A DNA stretch of 64,000 bases from Methylocella sp. (GTDB lineage Bacteria > Pseudomonadota > Alphaproteobacteria > Rhizobiales > Beijerinckiaceae), in contig JBBCGG010000001.1 of assembly GCA_037200525.1 (NCBI GenBank), positions 2,708,501 through 2,772,500 on the forward strand, in the 5' to 3' direction. The notes under the pieces were generated by a model. That model made no database searches. It was not told the origin of the DNA and saw nothing but the letters and a program-made list of their open reading frames with translations. Position numbers and translations under genes: made by a program. Below, piece after piece: positions 27,682-36,210 of this stretch. Every line of letters begins with the position of its first letter. The first letter of the stretch is position 1.

Positions 27682-27769
27682 CGCTTTGGCCAGCCTATCT
27701 GTGGCGTAGGTTAAGCTTGGCGCTTTCTATTTTCGATCGCCCGATGTCTAGAGTATACGCTGGCGCCGA

Positions 27770-28846
27770 ATGAACGATCCGATTTTCTTCTTGCGCGCCA
27801 TGCGGCTCTCGCTCGCGGATATTGTCGCGTGCACGGGCGCGAGCGTAGCTGCGGGAACTGATCTTTCGCTTCTCCTCGACGGCGCCGCGCCGCTCGATGA
27901 AGCGGGGCGCGGCGACTTCGCTTTTTTTGATAATTCAGAAAAAATTGACCTTCTCGAGTCGTCGCGCGCCGCCGCCTGCTTCGTGCAGCCGCGCCATGCT
28001 TCCCGCGTCCCCTCAAGCGTCTTGGCGCTCGTGACGGATGAACCGGCGCAGGCCTTTGCGATAGCGCTCGCCCGGATGTTTCCGACCGCCGACTGGCCTG
28101 GCTCCTCCTTCGCCACGGCGGGCGTTAATCCGGGCGCTTCGATCCATCCAGAGGCTCGGCTCGAACCGGGAGTGACCATCGATCCGGGCGTCGTCATCGG
28201 CCCGCGCGCCGAAATCGGCTCAGGCTCGATAATTGGGGCCAATAGCGTCATCGGACCTGATGTCCGGATCGGGCGTGATTGTTCGATCGGCGCACAAGTT
28301 ACGCTCGGCAATGCGCTGATCGGCAACCGCGTCGTCGTGCATTCCGGAGCCCGCATCGGCCAGGCTGGTTTGCGGCGGGATAGCTCTCGCCTCGGCGATA
28401 GGGCCGGCGCTTTGAGCGCGCGGATGCCCCAGATCGGCCGGGTCATCATCCAAGACGCTGTCGAAATCGGCGCAAACTCGACGGTCGATCGCGGCGGTTG
28501 CCGCGACACCGTGATCGGCGAGGGCTCCAGAATCGGCAATCTCGTGCAAATCGCCGCTGATGTAAGGATCGGGCGGCAATGCCATATTCTTCCGCAATCA
28601 TGCATCTGCGATTCGACTGAACTTGGGGACTTTGTCTTTGTGGAAGGGCAGGCGGGCCTAGCCGCGCGTTTGCGAATTGGCGCGCACGCCAAAATCTCGG
28701 CTCAATCCGGGGTCATCGAGGACATTCCGGCGCGGGCGCGTTTTGGCGGCTACCCGGCGCGTCCGCTGCGCGCGTGGCTGCGTTCGCTTGCCGTGATTGA
28801 GCGATTGACGCGAGGAAATGCGCCTACGGACGCCAGCGGCGATTAA
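27770..28846 (+). CDS. lpxD: UDP-3-O-(3-hydroxyacyl)glucosamine N-acyltransferase
   Basis: The 358-residue lipid A enzyme has an N-terminal uridine-binding domain ([14 protein letters not shown]) and a left-handed beta helix of hexapeptide repeats (about residues 120-290), for example [20 protein letters not shown] and [18 protein letters not shown]. It adds the second hydroxyacyl chain in lipid A synthesis. The stop overlaps the first possible fabZ start (TAATG). Confidence 0.94.
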   Translation: MNDPIFFLRAMRLSLADIVACTGASVAAGTDLSLLLDGAAPLDEAGRGDFAFFDNSEKIDLLESSRAAACFVQPRHASRVPSSVLALVTDEPAQAFAIALARMFPTADWPGSSFATAGVNPGASIHPEARLEPGVTIDPGVVIGPRAEIGSGSIIGANSVIGPDVRIGRDCSIGAQVTLGNALIGNRVVVHSGARIGQAGLRRDSSRLGDRAGALSARMPQIGRVIIQDAVEIGANSTVDRGGCRDTVIGEGSRIGNLVQIAADVRIGRQCHILPQSCICDSTELGDFVFVEGQAGLAARLRIGAHAKISAQSGVIEDIPARARFGGYPARPLRAWLRSLAVIERLTRGNAPTDASGD

Positions 28847-28932
28847 TGGTTCTAGCTTTCAGAGAAACATGTGAGACAAGAAGAGAGGATATGATCCTGG
28901 GCGCCACGATGAAAGAGACAGAAAGCGACAAG

Positions 28933-29412
28933 ATGAGCGAAGCGGCGCCGACGACCATCGAATCTTTCGATATTCTTGAGATCCTGAAATTCTTGCCGCA
29001 CCGTTATCCGTTTTTGATGGTCGATCGGATCATCGAGGCGAGAGGCGATGCATTCGGGATAGGCATCAAAAACGTGAGCATAAACGAGCCGCAGTTTCAG
29101 GGCCATTTCCCAGGGCGTCCCGTCATGCCGGGCGTGCTTTTGATTGAAGGGATGGCCCAGACTGCCGGCGTGCTGTGCATCCGCGCCAATTCGACCGGGT
29201 CGAAAGCGCCGCTCGTCTACTTCATGAGCATCGATAAAGCGAAGTTCCGTAAACCGGTCCTGCCCGGCGATCGGGTCGAATTCCATATGACCAAAACAAA
29301 TAACCGCCGCAACATGTGGTGGTTTTCGGGGCGGGCTCTCGTCGATGGCGCGCTTGTTTGCGAGGCGGAGATCGCCGCCATGGTGGCCGAGGAAGAGGCC
29401 GCTAAGGCATGA
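28933..29412 (+). CDS. fabZ: 3-hydroxyacyl-[acyl-carrier-protein] dehydratase FabZ
   Basis: The 159-residue hot-dog-fold dehydratase removes water from 3-hydroxyacyl-ACP in fatty-acid elongation. The catalytic segment [20 protein letters not shown] holds the active-site His and Glu, and [13 protein letters not shown] is the conserved N-terminal strand. The frame is open back to ATG 28846, which overlaps the lpxD stop, and further starts exist at 28891 and 28909; 28933 gives the usual family length. The expected next genes, lpxA-lpxI-lpxB, are not present downstream. Confidence 0.93.
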   Translation: MSEAAPTTIESFDILEILKFLPHRYPFLMVDRIIEARGDAFGIGIKNVSINEPQFQGHFPGRPVMPGVLLIEGMAQTAGVLCIRANSTGSKAPLVYFMSIDKAKFRKPVLPGDRVEFHMTKTNNRRNMWWFSGRALVDGALVCEAEIAAMVAEEEAAKA

Positions 29413-29483
29413 TGCGCTTGCAATGAAGAGGCGGGCTAATAGCGCCGGATGATTGAGCGCGGAACCGCTTTATGAGGATAAAA

Positions 29484-30458
29484 ATGACGAAGGCTGTGCG
29501 CATTCACGAATATGGCGGCCCGGATGTGATGCGAATTGAGGACATCGAGTTGCCGCGGCCAGGGCGCGGCGAGGTTTTAGTTCGGAACCACGCTATCGGC
29601 GTCAATTTCATCGATACTTATTTCCGCAGCGGCGCCTATCGGGCTCCAGCGCTTCCATTCACGCCCGGCAATGAAGCGGCGGGCGAGGTTATCGCGCTTG
29701 GCGAGGACGTGGACGAGTTCAAGCTTGGCGACCGCGTCGCATATGAGGCGAGTCTTGGCGCCTATGCCGAGCAAAGGCTTGTCGCCGCCGGTCGGCTGAT
29801 CAATCTGCCTGACGACATTTCCTATGAAATCGCCGCCGCCATGATGCTGAAGGGGCTGACCGCCCAATATCTGCTCCACCGGACGTATAAGGTTCGCAAA
29901 GGGGATACGATCTTGGTGCATGCGGCTGCGGGTGGCGTCGGGCTCATCCTCTGCCAATGGGCGAAGGCCCTTGGCGCCCACGTCATCGGCACGGTCGGCT
30001 CGCCTGAAAAAGCCGAGCTAGCGAAAAAGGCTGGCGCCGAGCATACGATCCTTTATCGGGAAGAAGATTTCGTCGCGCGCGTAAAGGAGATCACCAAAGG
30101 GGAGCTCTGCGATGTGGTCTATGACAGCATCGGCAAAGCAACTTTTCCAGCGTCTCTCGATTGCATCAAACCCATCGGCACGTTCGTCAGCTTTGGCGCT
30201 TCCTCAGGTCCGATCGAGGCCTTCAACATTGGCCTCCTGGCCATCAAAGGATCGCTTTTTGCGACGCGCCCGTCGTTGGTCGCGTATAGCGCGAAGCGCG
30301 CGGATTTCGTCAATATGGCGGAGGATTTGTTCCGCGCAGTGGAAAGCGGCGATGTCGTCATTCCTTTGCACGGGACATTTCCGCTCGAAGACGTCGTCAA
30401 GGTTCATCGCGCGCTGGAAAGCCGCGAGACGACTGGCGCAAGCGTGCTCATTCCATAA
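29484..30458 (+). CDS. quinone oxidoreductase, zeta-crystallin/QOR type of the MDR superfamily
   Basis: The 324-residue zinc-independent medium-chain reductase resembles NADPH:quinone reductase. The start region KAVRIHEYGGPDVMRIE, the GVNFIDTYFRSG motif, the nucleotide-binding VHAAAGGVGLILCQWAKALGA and the C-terminal HRALESRETTGASVLIP are all QOR features. GAGGAT precedes the ATG at 29484 by six bases, so this start is chosen over 29472. It stands alone between the lipid A genes and recO. Confidence 0.92.
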   Translation: MTKAVRIHEYGGPDVMRIEDIELPRPGRGEVLVRNHAIGVNFIDTYFRSGAYRAPALPFTPGNEAAGEVIALGEDVDEFKLGDRVAYEASLGAYAEQRLVAAGRLINLPDDISYEIAAAMMLKGLTAQYLLHRTYKVRKGDTILVHAAAGGVGLILCQWAKALGAHVIGTVGSPEKAELAKKAGAEHTILYREEDFVARVKEITKGELCDVVYDSIGKATFPASLDCIKPIGTFVSFGASSGPIEAFNIGLLAIKGSLFATRPSLVAYSAKRADFVNMAEDLFRAVESGDVVIPLHGTFPLEDVVKVHRALESRETTGASVLIP

Positions 30459-30550
30459 TGATTTTGCGAGGAGATGAGGCCAAAGCTTGATTCAGCGGAT
30501 TGACCTTATGAAAAGGCTGCAATCTTCGGGATCATGTTTTACGATTGCGG

Positions 30551-31288
30551 ATGGAATGGCGCGACGACGGCCTCATTATCGGGGTTAAGAAATACGGCGA
30601 GACAAGCGTCATCGTCGAGGCGATGACAAGATTGCATGGTCGTCATCTCGGGCTCGTCAAAGGCGGCCGTTCGCGAAGAATGCAGCCATTTTTGCAGGCG
30701 GGCAATAATGCCGAACTGGTCTGGCGCGCCCGGCTCGACGAACATCTTGGATCTTTCGCGGTGGAGCCGACGCAACTGCGCACAGGCCGCCTGATGGCCA
30801 ATGCCGAGGCGCTGCATGCGATGGGCCTGACGGCGGCCTTGCTGCGCCTGATCGCCGAGCGCGAGCCACATCCAGAGCTTTATGATACGGCGATGCTGAT
30901 TGCCGATCACATTGAGGATGAACGGCTTCCGGCGATGCTTGTTCGGCTGGAAATGGAAATTCTCGCCGAGACCGGCTTCGGGCTTGACTTGTCGCGCTGC
31001 GCCGCGACGGGAGACGCGGAAAATCTAGCCTATGTATCGCCGAAGTCGGGCCGCGCCGTCTCTCAGGCTGCAGGCGAACCCTATCGCGGCCGGCTGCTGC
31101 CTCTGCCGGCCTTTTTGTTGCGCAACATAGCGCAGCAAAACCCGTTGCCCGGCGATATCCGAGACGGATTTAGGCTAACGGAATTTTTCCTGATGCGCGA
31201 TGTGTTCGGCCCGCGCGGGCAGGGGCTGCCGCCGGCGCGCAACGCTTATCTGGCTGAACTCGCCAAACGCTCGGGCTGGAGCGTTTGA
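30551..31288 (+). CDS. recO: DNA repair protein RecO
   Basis: The 245-residue recombination mediator loads RecA onto SSB-coated DNA with RecR. The OB-fold N-terminus (EWRDDGLIIGVKKYGETSVIVEAMTR) and the helical C-terminal domain (LAETGFGLDLSRCAATG) fit the family. The cysteine pattern of the zinc-binding types is absent. It converges tail to tail with rpmG with three bases between stop codons. Confidence 0.92.
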   Translation: MEWRDDGLIIGVKKYGETSVIVEAMTRLHGRHLGLVKGGRSRRMQPFLQAGNNAELVWRARLDEHLGSFAVEPTQLRTGRLMANAEALHAMGLTAALLRLIAEREPHPELYDTAMLIADHIEDERLPAMLVRLEMEILAETGFGLDLSRCAATGDAENLAYVSPKSGRAVSQAAGEPYRGRLLPLPAFLLRNIAQQNPLPGDIRDGFRLTEFFLMRDVFGPRGQGLPPARNAYLAELAKRSGWSV

Positions 31289-31291
31289 AAC

Positions 31292-31459
31292 CTATTTGAT
31301 CTTGGTTTCCTTGAACTCGACATGCTTACGCACGACCGGGTCATATTTCTTGAACGACAGCTTGTCGGTCTTGGTGCGCGCGTTCTTTTTGGTCACATAG
31401 AAATAGCCTGTGTCCGCCGAGGACAGAAGCTTGATCTTGATCATTGCGGCCTTGGCCAT
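31292..31459 (-). CDS. rpmG: 50S ribosomal protein L33
   Basis: The 55-residue basic protein matches bacterial L33 of the cysteine-free type: [20 protein letters not shown], then [13 protein letters not shown] and [18 protein letters not shown]. The four zinc-binding cysteines of C+ paralogues are absent. ATG 31459 is chosen over an in-frame codon at 31486 on family length. Confidence 0.96.
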   Translation of the reverse strand: MAKAAMIKIKLLSSADTGYFYVTKKNARTKTDKLSFKKYDPVVRKHVEFKETKIK

Positions 31460-31561
31460 CTCACAAATCCCTTGAATGCGGCGCAAAGCCCACTGCCCGA
31501 GCTTGAGACTCAGGGGGCGATGTCTCCGAAAGACGCGACCATAAGGATCGCGCCTCGCTTG

Positions 31562-32749
31562 TCAAGAAACCTCGCGCGAACCTCGCCATGCAACGACGCC
31601 AAGATAGAGCGTCAGCACGAAGGCGGTGCTGAAAAAGAATCCATTGGGCCCGAGCAGATCCATGCCAAGCCCCATGACCGGCGGCCCGGAAAGCATGCCG
31701 GCGGAATAAAGCATGACGAAAGCCGCATTGGCTCCGGCAAGGTTCGCTCCCTTGTAGCGCGATCCGAGATAGCCAAGCGCCACGGCGTAAAAGCTGCCGA
31801 CGACGCCACCCCAGATGAGGAGAAGCGCGCCGAATAGCGCGACGCCGCCGGGCTGCGCGAATGGCAGCGCGAGAGCGCCTAAAATGCTAAAAAACGCTAT
31901 CAATATCAGTAGTTTGCGCCGATCTATCAGGTCTGAAACATAGCCGATCGGAAGCTGAAACACGACATTGCCCAAGGCAAATAGCGTGACGAGCAGCGCG
32001 CCCGTCTCGGCGGTGAGGCCCGCGCGCAGGGCGTAGATGGGAAGAAGACCCATGCTCGCGGTCTCGATCGCGCCATGCAGCAGGCCGGCCAATGTGGCGA
32101 CGGGAGCGGCGAGCAGAAAGGCCAAAACTGGAATCGATGGAGCGGTCTCGATTTCGGGGGCCGAGCCGCTGCCGACAATGATCGGCAAGGCCGCCGCTAC
32201 AAAAAGTGCGGTGGCGACTATGAACCCGGCCGAACTTTCGGTGCCGACGAGAGCGAGAATAAAGGGTCCTGCGGCAAAGCCGAAAGCGACGCTCGCTGCG
32301 TAAAGCCCGATGACGAAACCGCGCCGTTCAGGCGGCGCGATGGCGTTTATCCAATATTCGCTCAGGACGAACAGCGTCGTCAGCGCCGCGCCGAAGGCGG
32401 CTCTGATGGAGAACCAAGCCCAGTAGCGGTCTGTGGCGGCCATGGCGACAAGACAGAGCACGCAGAGCGCAAGCGAAAGAAAAAGCAGCTGCCTGACGCC
32501 GATGAGGCGGGCCATGCGCGGAACGAAGCCGGCGACGACCAAAGTTGCGACGCCAGCCGCCGCTTGGTTGAAACCAATGGCGCGCGCGCTAAAACCCTGT
32601 TCGCCAAGACGCACTGAAATCAAGGTTATCGTCAGCGACAGGCCGATGCCGACGATCGATACGGCCGCGATGGCGCAGGCCAGCGCGCCGGCCGGTTTTG
32701 CGCCGGCGATGTCGCCGCCTTTATTTGAAGGGTCGAGCTTCGTCAGCAA
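31562..32749 (-). CDS. major facilitator superfamily transporter
   Basis: The 395-residue protein has about twelve hydrophobic segments and an MFS layout with the loop GYVSDLIDRRKLLILIAFF between helices 8 and 9 and GFVPRMARLIGVRQLLFLS between helices 2 and 3. It looks like the YcaD-like efflux branch, but the substrate cannot be read from the sequence. It is a single gene between rpmG and a DUF983 gene on the same strand. Confidence 0.85.
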   Translation of the reverse strand: MLTKLDPSNKGGDIAGAKPAGALACAIAAVSIVGIGLSLTITLISVRLGEQGFSARAIGFNQAAAGVATLVVAGFVPRMARLIGVRQLLFLSLALCVLCLVAMAATDRYWAWFSIRAAFGAALTTLFVLSEYWINAIAPPERRGFVIGLYAASVAFGFAAGPFILALVGTESSAGFIVATALFVAAALPIIVGSGSAPEIETAPSIPVLAFLLAAPVATLAGLLHGAIETASMGLLPIYALRAGLTAETGALLVTLFALGNVVFQLPIGYVSDLIDRRKLLILIAFFSILGALALPFAQPGGVALFGALLLIWGGVVGSFYAVALGYLGSRYKGANLAGANAAFVMLYSAGMLSGPPVMGLGMDLLGPNGFFFSTAFVLTLYLGVVAWRGSREVS

Positions 32750-32874
32750 TGGTTCATTCCAAATGCGCCGCGATCAGAACATGACCGCTCAGGGTTGAAT
32801 CGATTTTGCTCTATATCTCTGCGTTGCAACGCATGATATTCGCCGAAAAATTTGTAACTTTCCGGGATCCTGCT

Positions 32875-33321
32875 CTAGACGCCAGGGCTCGGCGGCCGGC
32901 CTTCGGAGCTTTCGAATCCATGCATGCGGAGGGCCCATTGATGCGCAATCAAAGCGCCCTTCATGCGCGGCAGAAACCAAAGCGAGAGCATCAGCGTGAG
33001 GGTTGGCCAGATCAAAGCGTGCAGCCAAATTGGCGCATCAGGCCAGAATTCTTCTGCCAGCAGCATCATGGAGCCGATGATGTGGCCGACGACAAAAATG
33101 GTCAAGTAAGGCGGCGCATCGTCGGCGCGATGATGGTGCAATTCCTCGCCGCAATGCGGGCAGGCGGCGTTCACCTTAAGGTAGCGGCCAAAGATCTTGC
33201 CTTCGCCGCAGGCGGGGCAACGGCACATAAAACCGCGGCGAATCGACCGCCAGACATCGCGCTTCGGAAGCGCGCCGCTTTTGGATGGAAAAGCTGGCAA
33301 ATCCAACGCGGGCGCCGACAT
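32875..33321 (-). CDS. DUF983 family zinc-ribbon membrane protein
   Basis: The 148-residue protein has an N-terminal zinc ribbon (CRCPACGEGKIFG and CPHCGEELHHH) followed by two membrane segments (IFVVGHIIGSMMLL and IWPTLTLMLSLWFLPRM). This is the DUF983 arrangement, common in alphaproteobacteria and of unknown function. Confidence 0.85.
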   Translation of the reverse strand: MSAPALDLPAFPSKSGALPKRDVWRSIRRGFMCRCPACGEGKIFGRYLKVNAACPHCGEELHHHRADDAPPYLTIFVVGHIIGSMMLLAEEFWPDAPIWLHALIWPTLTLMLSLWFLPRMKGALIAHQWALRMHGFESSEGRPPSPGV

Positions 33322-33437
33322 GCCGGTCTCCTTGGCCGATCGTTCAACATTGGCTCGGCCGCTTCAGCCTGGATCGGGACAGGCATTCGTCAGCGGTCAG
33401 CAAGTCATTTCAAAATAAGGCTCGATGTCGAGCCGCT

Positions 33438-33851
33438 TTAACCGCCGCACTCAAGCGCTTGCCGCATTCTGCGCAAGCGCGGCGACGGTCTGCCAAGCGC
33501 TGCGACAGCCTGATCGATGGAGGCCGCAAGGCCATGTCGGGCGGCAAGCCACGCCGGGTCATTATAGCTGAGCCAAACTTTGCCGTCGGCATCTTCCCAA
33601 ACCAGGGCCTTCAATGGAAGGTCGATGCCAATGCGCTGGTCCGCCTGCATCAGCGGAGTGCCGCCGCGAGCGCCACCGAAAATGAGCAATATTGTGGGCC
33701 GCAAAGGCATATTGGCCTTGGCGGCTCCCGCCGAATGATCGATCTTGGCGAAAACCGTTACGTCATGGGCTTTTAACGCAGCCTCAAATCGGCTGATCGT
33801 CTCCTCCGCCGAATGGGCGCTCGGCAGGGTGATTAATCCATTTTCCGCCAT
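33438..33851 (-). CDS. DUF302 family protein
   Basis: The 137-residue protein matches the DUF302 fold: an ETISRFEAALKAHDVTVFAKIDHSAGA segment, the LLIFGGARGGTPLMQADQRIGIDLPLKALVWED core and a C-terminal WLSYNDPAWLAARHGL. The function of this family is not established. The ATG at 33851 has GGAG six bases upstream; an alternative at 33863 does not. It sits just downstream of rnr. Confidence 0.82.
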   Translation of the reverse strand: MAENGLITLPSAHSAEETISRFEAALKAHDVTVFAKIDHSAGAAKANMPLRPTILLIFGGARGGTPLMQADQRIGIDLPLKALVWEDADGKVWLSYNDPAWLAARHGLAASIDQAVAALGRPSPRLRRMRQALECGG

Positions 33852-33873
33852 TTCGAACTCCATTTGGAGGCGT

Positions 33874-36210
33874 TTAGACCCTTGATCGAATATCGCGACG
33901 CGGCGGTTTTTTGACGCGATCCGATCCGGACCGCGATTTTATGCGGGGATGGCCTTCGCTCAAAAGCTCGAAGCGCAGCGCCCCGGCGAGCGGGGCCGCC
34001 TCCACGAGTTTAACAGTCACGACATCGCCAAGCCTATGCATTTTACCAGTGCGCGAGCCGACCAGCGCATGTAAAGCCTCATCGAGACGAAAATAATCAT
34101 CGCCGAGCATGGACGCCGGGATGAACCCATCGGCTCCGGTGTCGCTCAGCCTGATGAACAGGCCGGCGCGAGTAGCTCCCGAAATTCGACCCTCGAACGT
34201 CGCCCCAATCTTGTCGGCGAGATGGGCCGCGATCAGCCGCTCAATGGTCTCGCGTTCGGCGGCCATGGCGCGGCGTTCGGCGGCGGAAATCCGAGCCGCG
34301 ACCTCCGGCAATTCGTCTCGCGCGTTCGGCGGCAGGCCGTCGGGGCCGAACTGCAACGCAAAAATCAAAGCGCGATGGACGATGAGATCCGCATAGCGGC
34401 GGATCGGCGAGGTGAAATGAGCGTAGCGGCGCAGATTGAGGCCGAAATGGCCGTAGTTCTCGACCACATATTCAGCTTGGGCCTGCGTGCGCAGCACCAC
34501 CTCGTTGACGAGATGTTCATTGTCCGTGCCTTTGACGCGGGCGAGAATGCCGTTGAACTGCTCTGCCCGCATTACCTCTCCTTTGGCGAGCTTGATGCCG
34601 ATCGAAGCCAGGAATTGCGCGAAATTATTCAGCTTTTCGACCGATGGCTCATCATGCGCGCGATAGACGAAGACTTGATGTCTCGCCTCCAGCGTTTCCG
34701 CCGCCGCGACATTGGCGAGGATCATGAATTCCTCGATCAGGCGATGCGCGTCGAGACGGGCCGGGACAACCACGCGGTCAACCGCGCCCTCCATGTCGAG
34801 GATAATTTTGCGCTCCGGGAGATCAAGATCGAGCGGCCCGCGTTTGTCGCGCGCTATCTTCAAGGCCGCATAGGCGTGATAGAGCGGAACAAGGACATCC
34901 TGGAGCACGGCCGGGGTTACCGCGGGCTCCGGCATTCCGTCGATCGCGGCCTGCGCTTGCGTATAAGAGAGCTTCGCCGCCGAGCGCATCATGATCCGAT
35001 GGAAGCTATGCCTGAGCTTATGGCCGTCGGATGCGATGACCATCTCGACGGCCAGCGCCGGGCGATCTTCGTTGGGCCGCAGGGAGCATAGATCGTTGGA
35101 GATGCGCTCAGGCAGCATCGGGACGACGCGATCAGGGAAATAGACCGAATTGCCGCGATCGAGAGCCTCGCGGTCGAGCGGCGTTCCCGGCCGCACATAG
35201 GCCGCGACATCGGCGATGGCGACGCGCAGGATGAAGCCGCCGCGATTGTTGGGATCGGGGTCAGCCTCGGCGTGGACAGCGTCGTCATGATCCTTGGCGT
35301 CGGCCGGATCGATCGTCAGCAGCGGTATCGAGCGCCAATCCTCGCGATGATCAAGGGTAGCAGGGCGGGCGCGCTCCGCCTCGGCGATGACTTCCGGCCT
35401 GAAGACATTCGGGATCTGATGCGTATGAATGGCGATGAGGCTCACCGCCTTTTCGCTATTGAATGCGCCAAGCCGCTCCCGCACGCGGGCTGAGGGCAGA
35501 CCAAGCCGGCCGGTGCGCAGAATTTCGACAGCCACGAGGTCGCCGTCGCGCGCCTCGCCTTCCTGGCCGGGCAGCACATCGAGTTCACCGCGATTGATGT
35601 TTTTCTTGTCGATTGGGACAATTCTGCCGCCGCCAGCCGGATTGCCGCGGAAAATCCCCAGAACCTGAGATCTCGCTCGTTCCAGCAGCTTGACGACGCG
35701 TCCGCTGTAGCTCGGCTCGCCCGGCTTGGCGTCCGGCAAAGGCTCGACCCGGAGCAGGGCGCGATCGCCGACGCCCGGCGTCGGGGTCCCGGGTCTCTGC
35801 CGGCGCGGGATGCCGACGACGATTTTGGGGGCTTGGCCCTGGGCTGCATCCCACTCAACCGGCGCCGCGAGAAAATCGCCATCGCGGTCGCGGCTGAAGA
35901 AATCAGCGAGCACGACGCCCGCTAGCAGCCCCGGCCTGTGCAGATTTTTGCGCCGCCGCTCGACGGCTCCCTCCGCTTCAAGCTCTTTCAGCAGGCGTTT
36001 GAGGGCGATCCGATCGTCGCCTCTGATGTCGAAGGCGCGGGCGATTTCGCGCTTGCTGATTTTGGCCGCAGCCTTGCCGCCGGGGGCTTCCCGCTCCCGG
36101 GCGATGAAAGCCAGAATGTCCTCTCGCGAAGGCAGGGGTCTGCCCGCGTCTTGCTTTGACGCGGGGGTAGATTTTTGGCCGGACGTTCTCGTGCCGGCTG
36201 CTTTATTCAC
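33874..36210 (-). CDS. rnr: exoribonuclease R
   Basis: The 778-residue RNase II/R-family 3'-5' exonuclease has N-terminal winged-helix and cold-shock domains, the catalytic RNB domain beginning near TIDPADAKDHDDAVHAE (metal-binding aspartates) and including RYAHFTSPIRRYADLIVHR, then an S1 domain (GATFEGRISGATRAGLFIRL) and a short basic tail (KKPPRRDIRSRV). It overlaps the end of topA by four bases, the usual topA-rnr pairing. Confidence 0.95.
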   Translation of the reverse strand: MNKAAGTRTSGQKSTPASKQDAGRPLPSREDILAFIAREREAPGGKAAAKISKREIARAFDIRGDDRIALKRLLKELEAEGAVERRRKNLHRPGLLAGVVLADFFSRDRDGDFLAAPVEWDAAQGQAPKIVVGIPRRQRPGTPTPGVGDRALLRVEPLPDAKPGEPSYSGRVVKLLERARSQVLGIFRGNPAGGGRIVPIDKKNINRGELDVLPGQEGEARDGDLVAVEILRTGRLGLPSARVRERLGAFNSEKAVSLIAIHTHQIPNVFRPEVIAEAERARPATLDHREDWRSIPLLTIDPADAKDHDDAVHAEADPDPNNRGGFILRVAIADVAAYVRPGTPLDREALDRGNSVYFPDRVVPMLPERISNDLCSLRPNEDRPALAVEMVIASDGHKLRHSFHRIMMRSAAKLSYTQAQAAIDGMPEPAVTPAVLQDVLVPLYHAYAALKIARDKRGPLDLDLPERKIILDMEGAVDRVVVPARLDAHRLIEEFMILANVAAAETLEARHQVFVYRAHDEPSVEKLNNFAQFLASIGIKLAKGEVMRAEQFNGILARVKGTDNEHLVNEVVLRTQAQAEYVVENYGHFGLNLRRYAHFTSPIRRYADLIVHRALIFALQFGPDGLPPNARDELPEVAARISAAERRAMAAERETIERLIAAHLADKIGATFEGRISGATRAGLFIRLSDTGADGFIPASMLGDDYFRLDEALHALVGSRTGKMHRLGDVVTVKLVEAAPLAGALRFELLSEGHPRIKSRSGSDRVKKPPRRDIRSRV

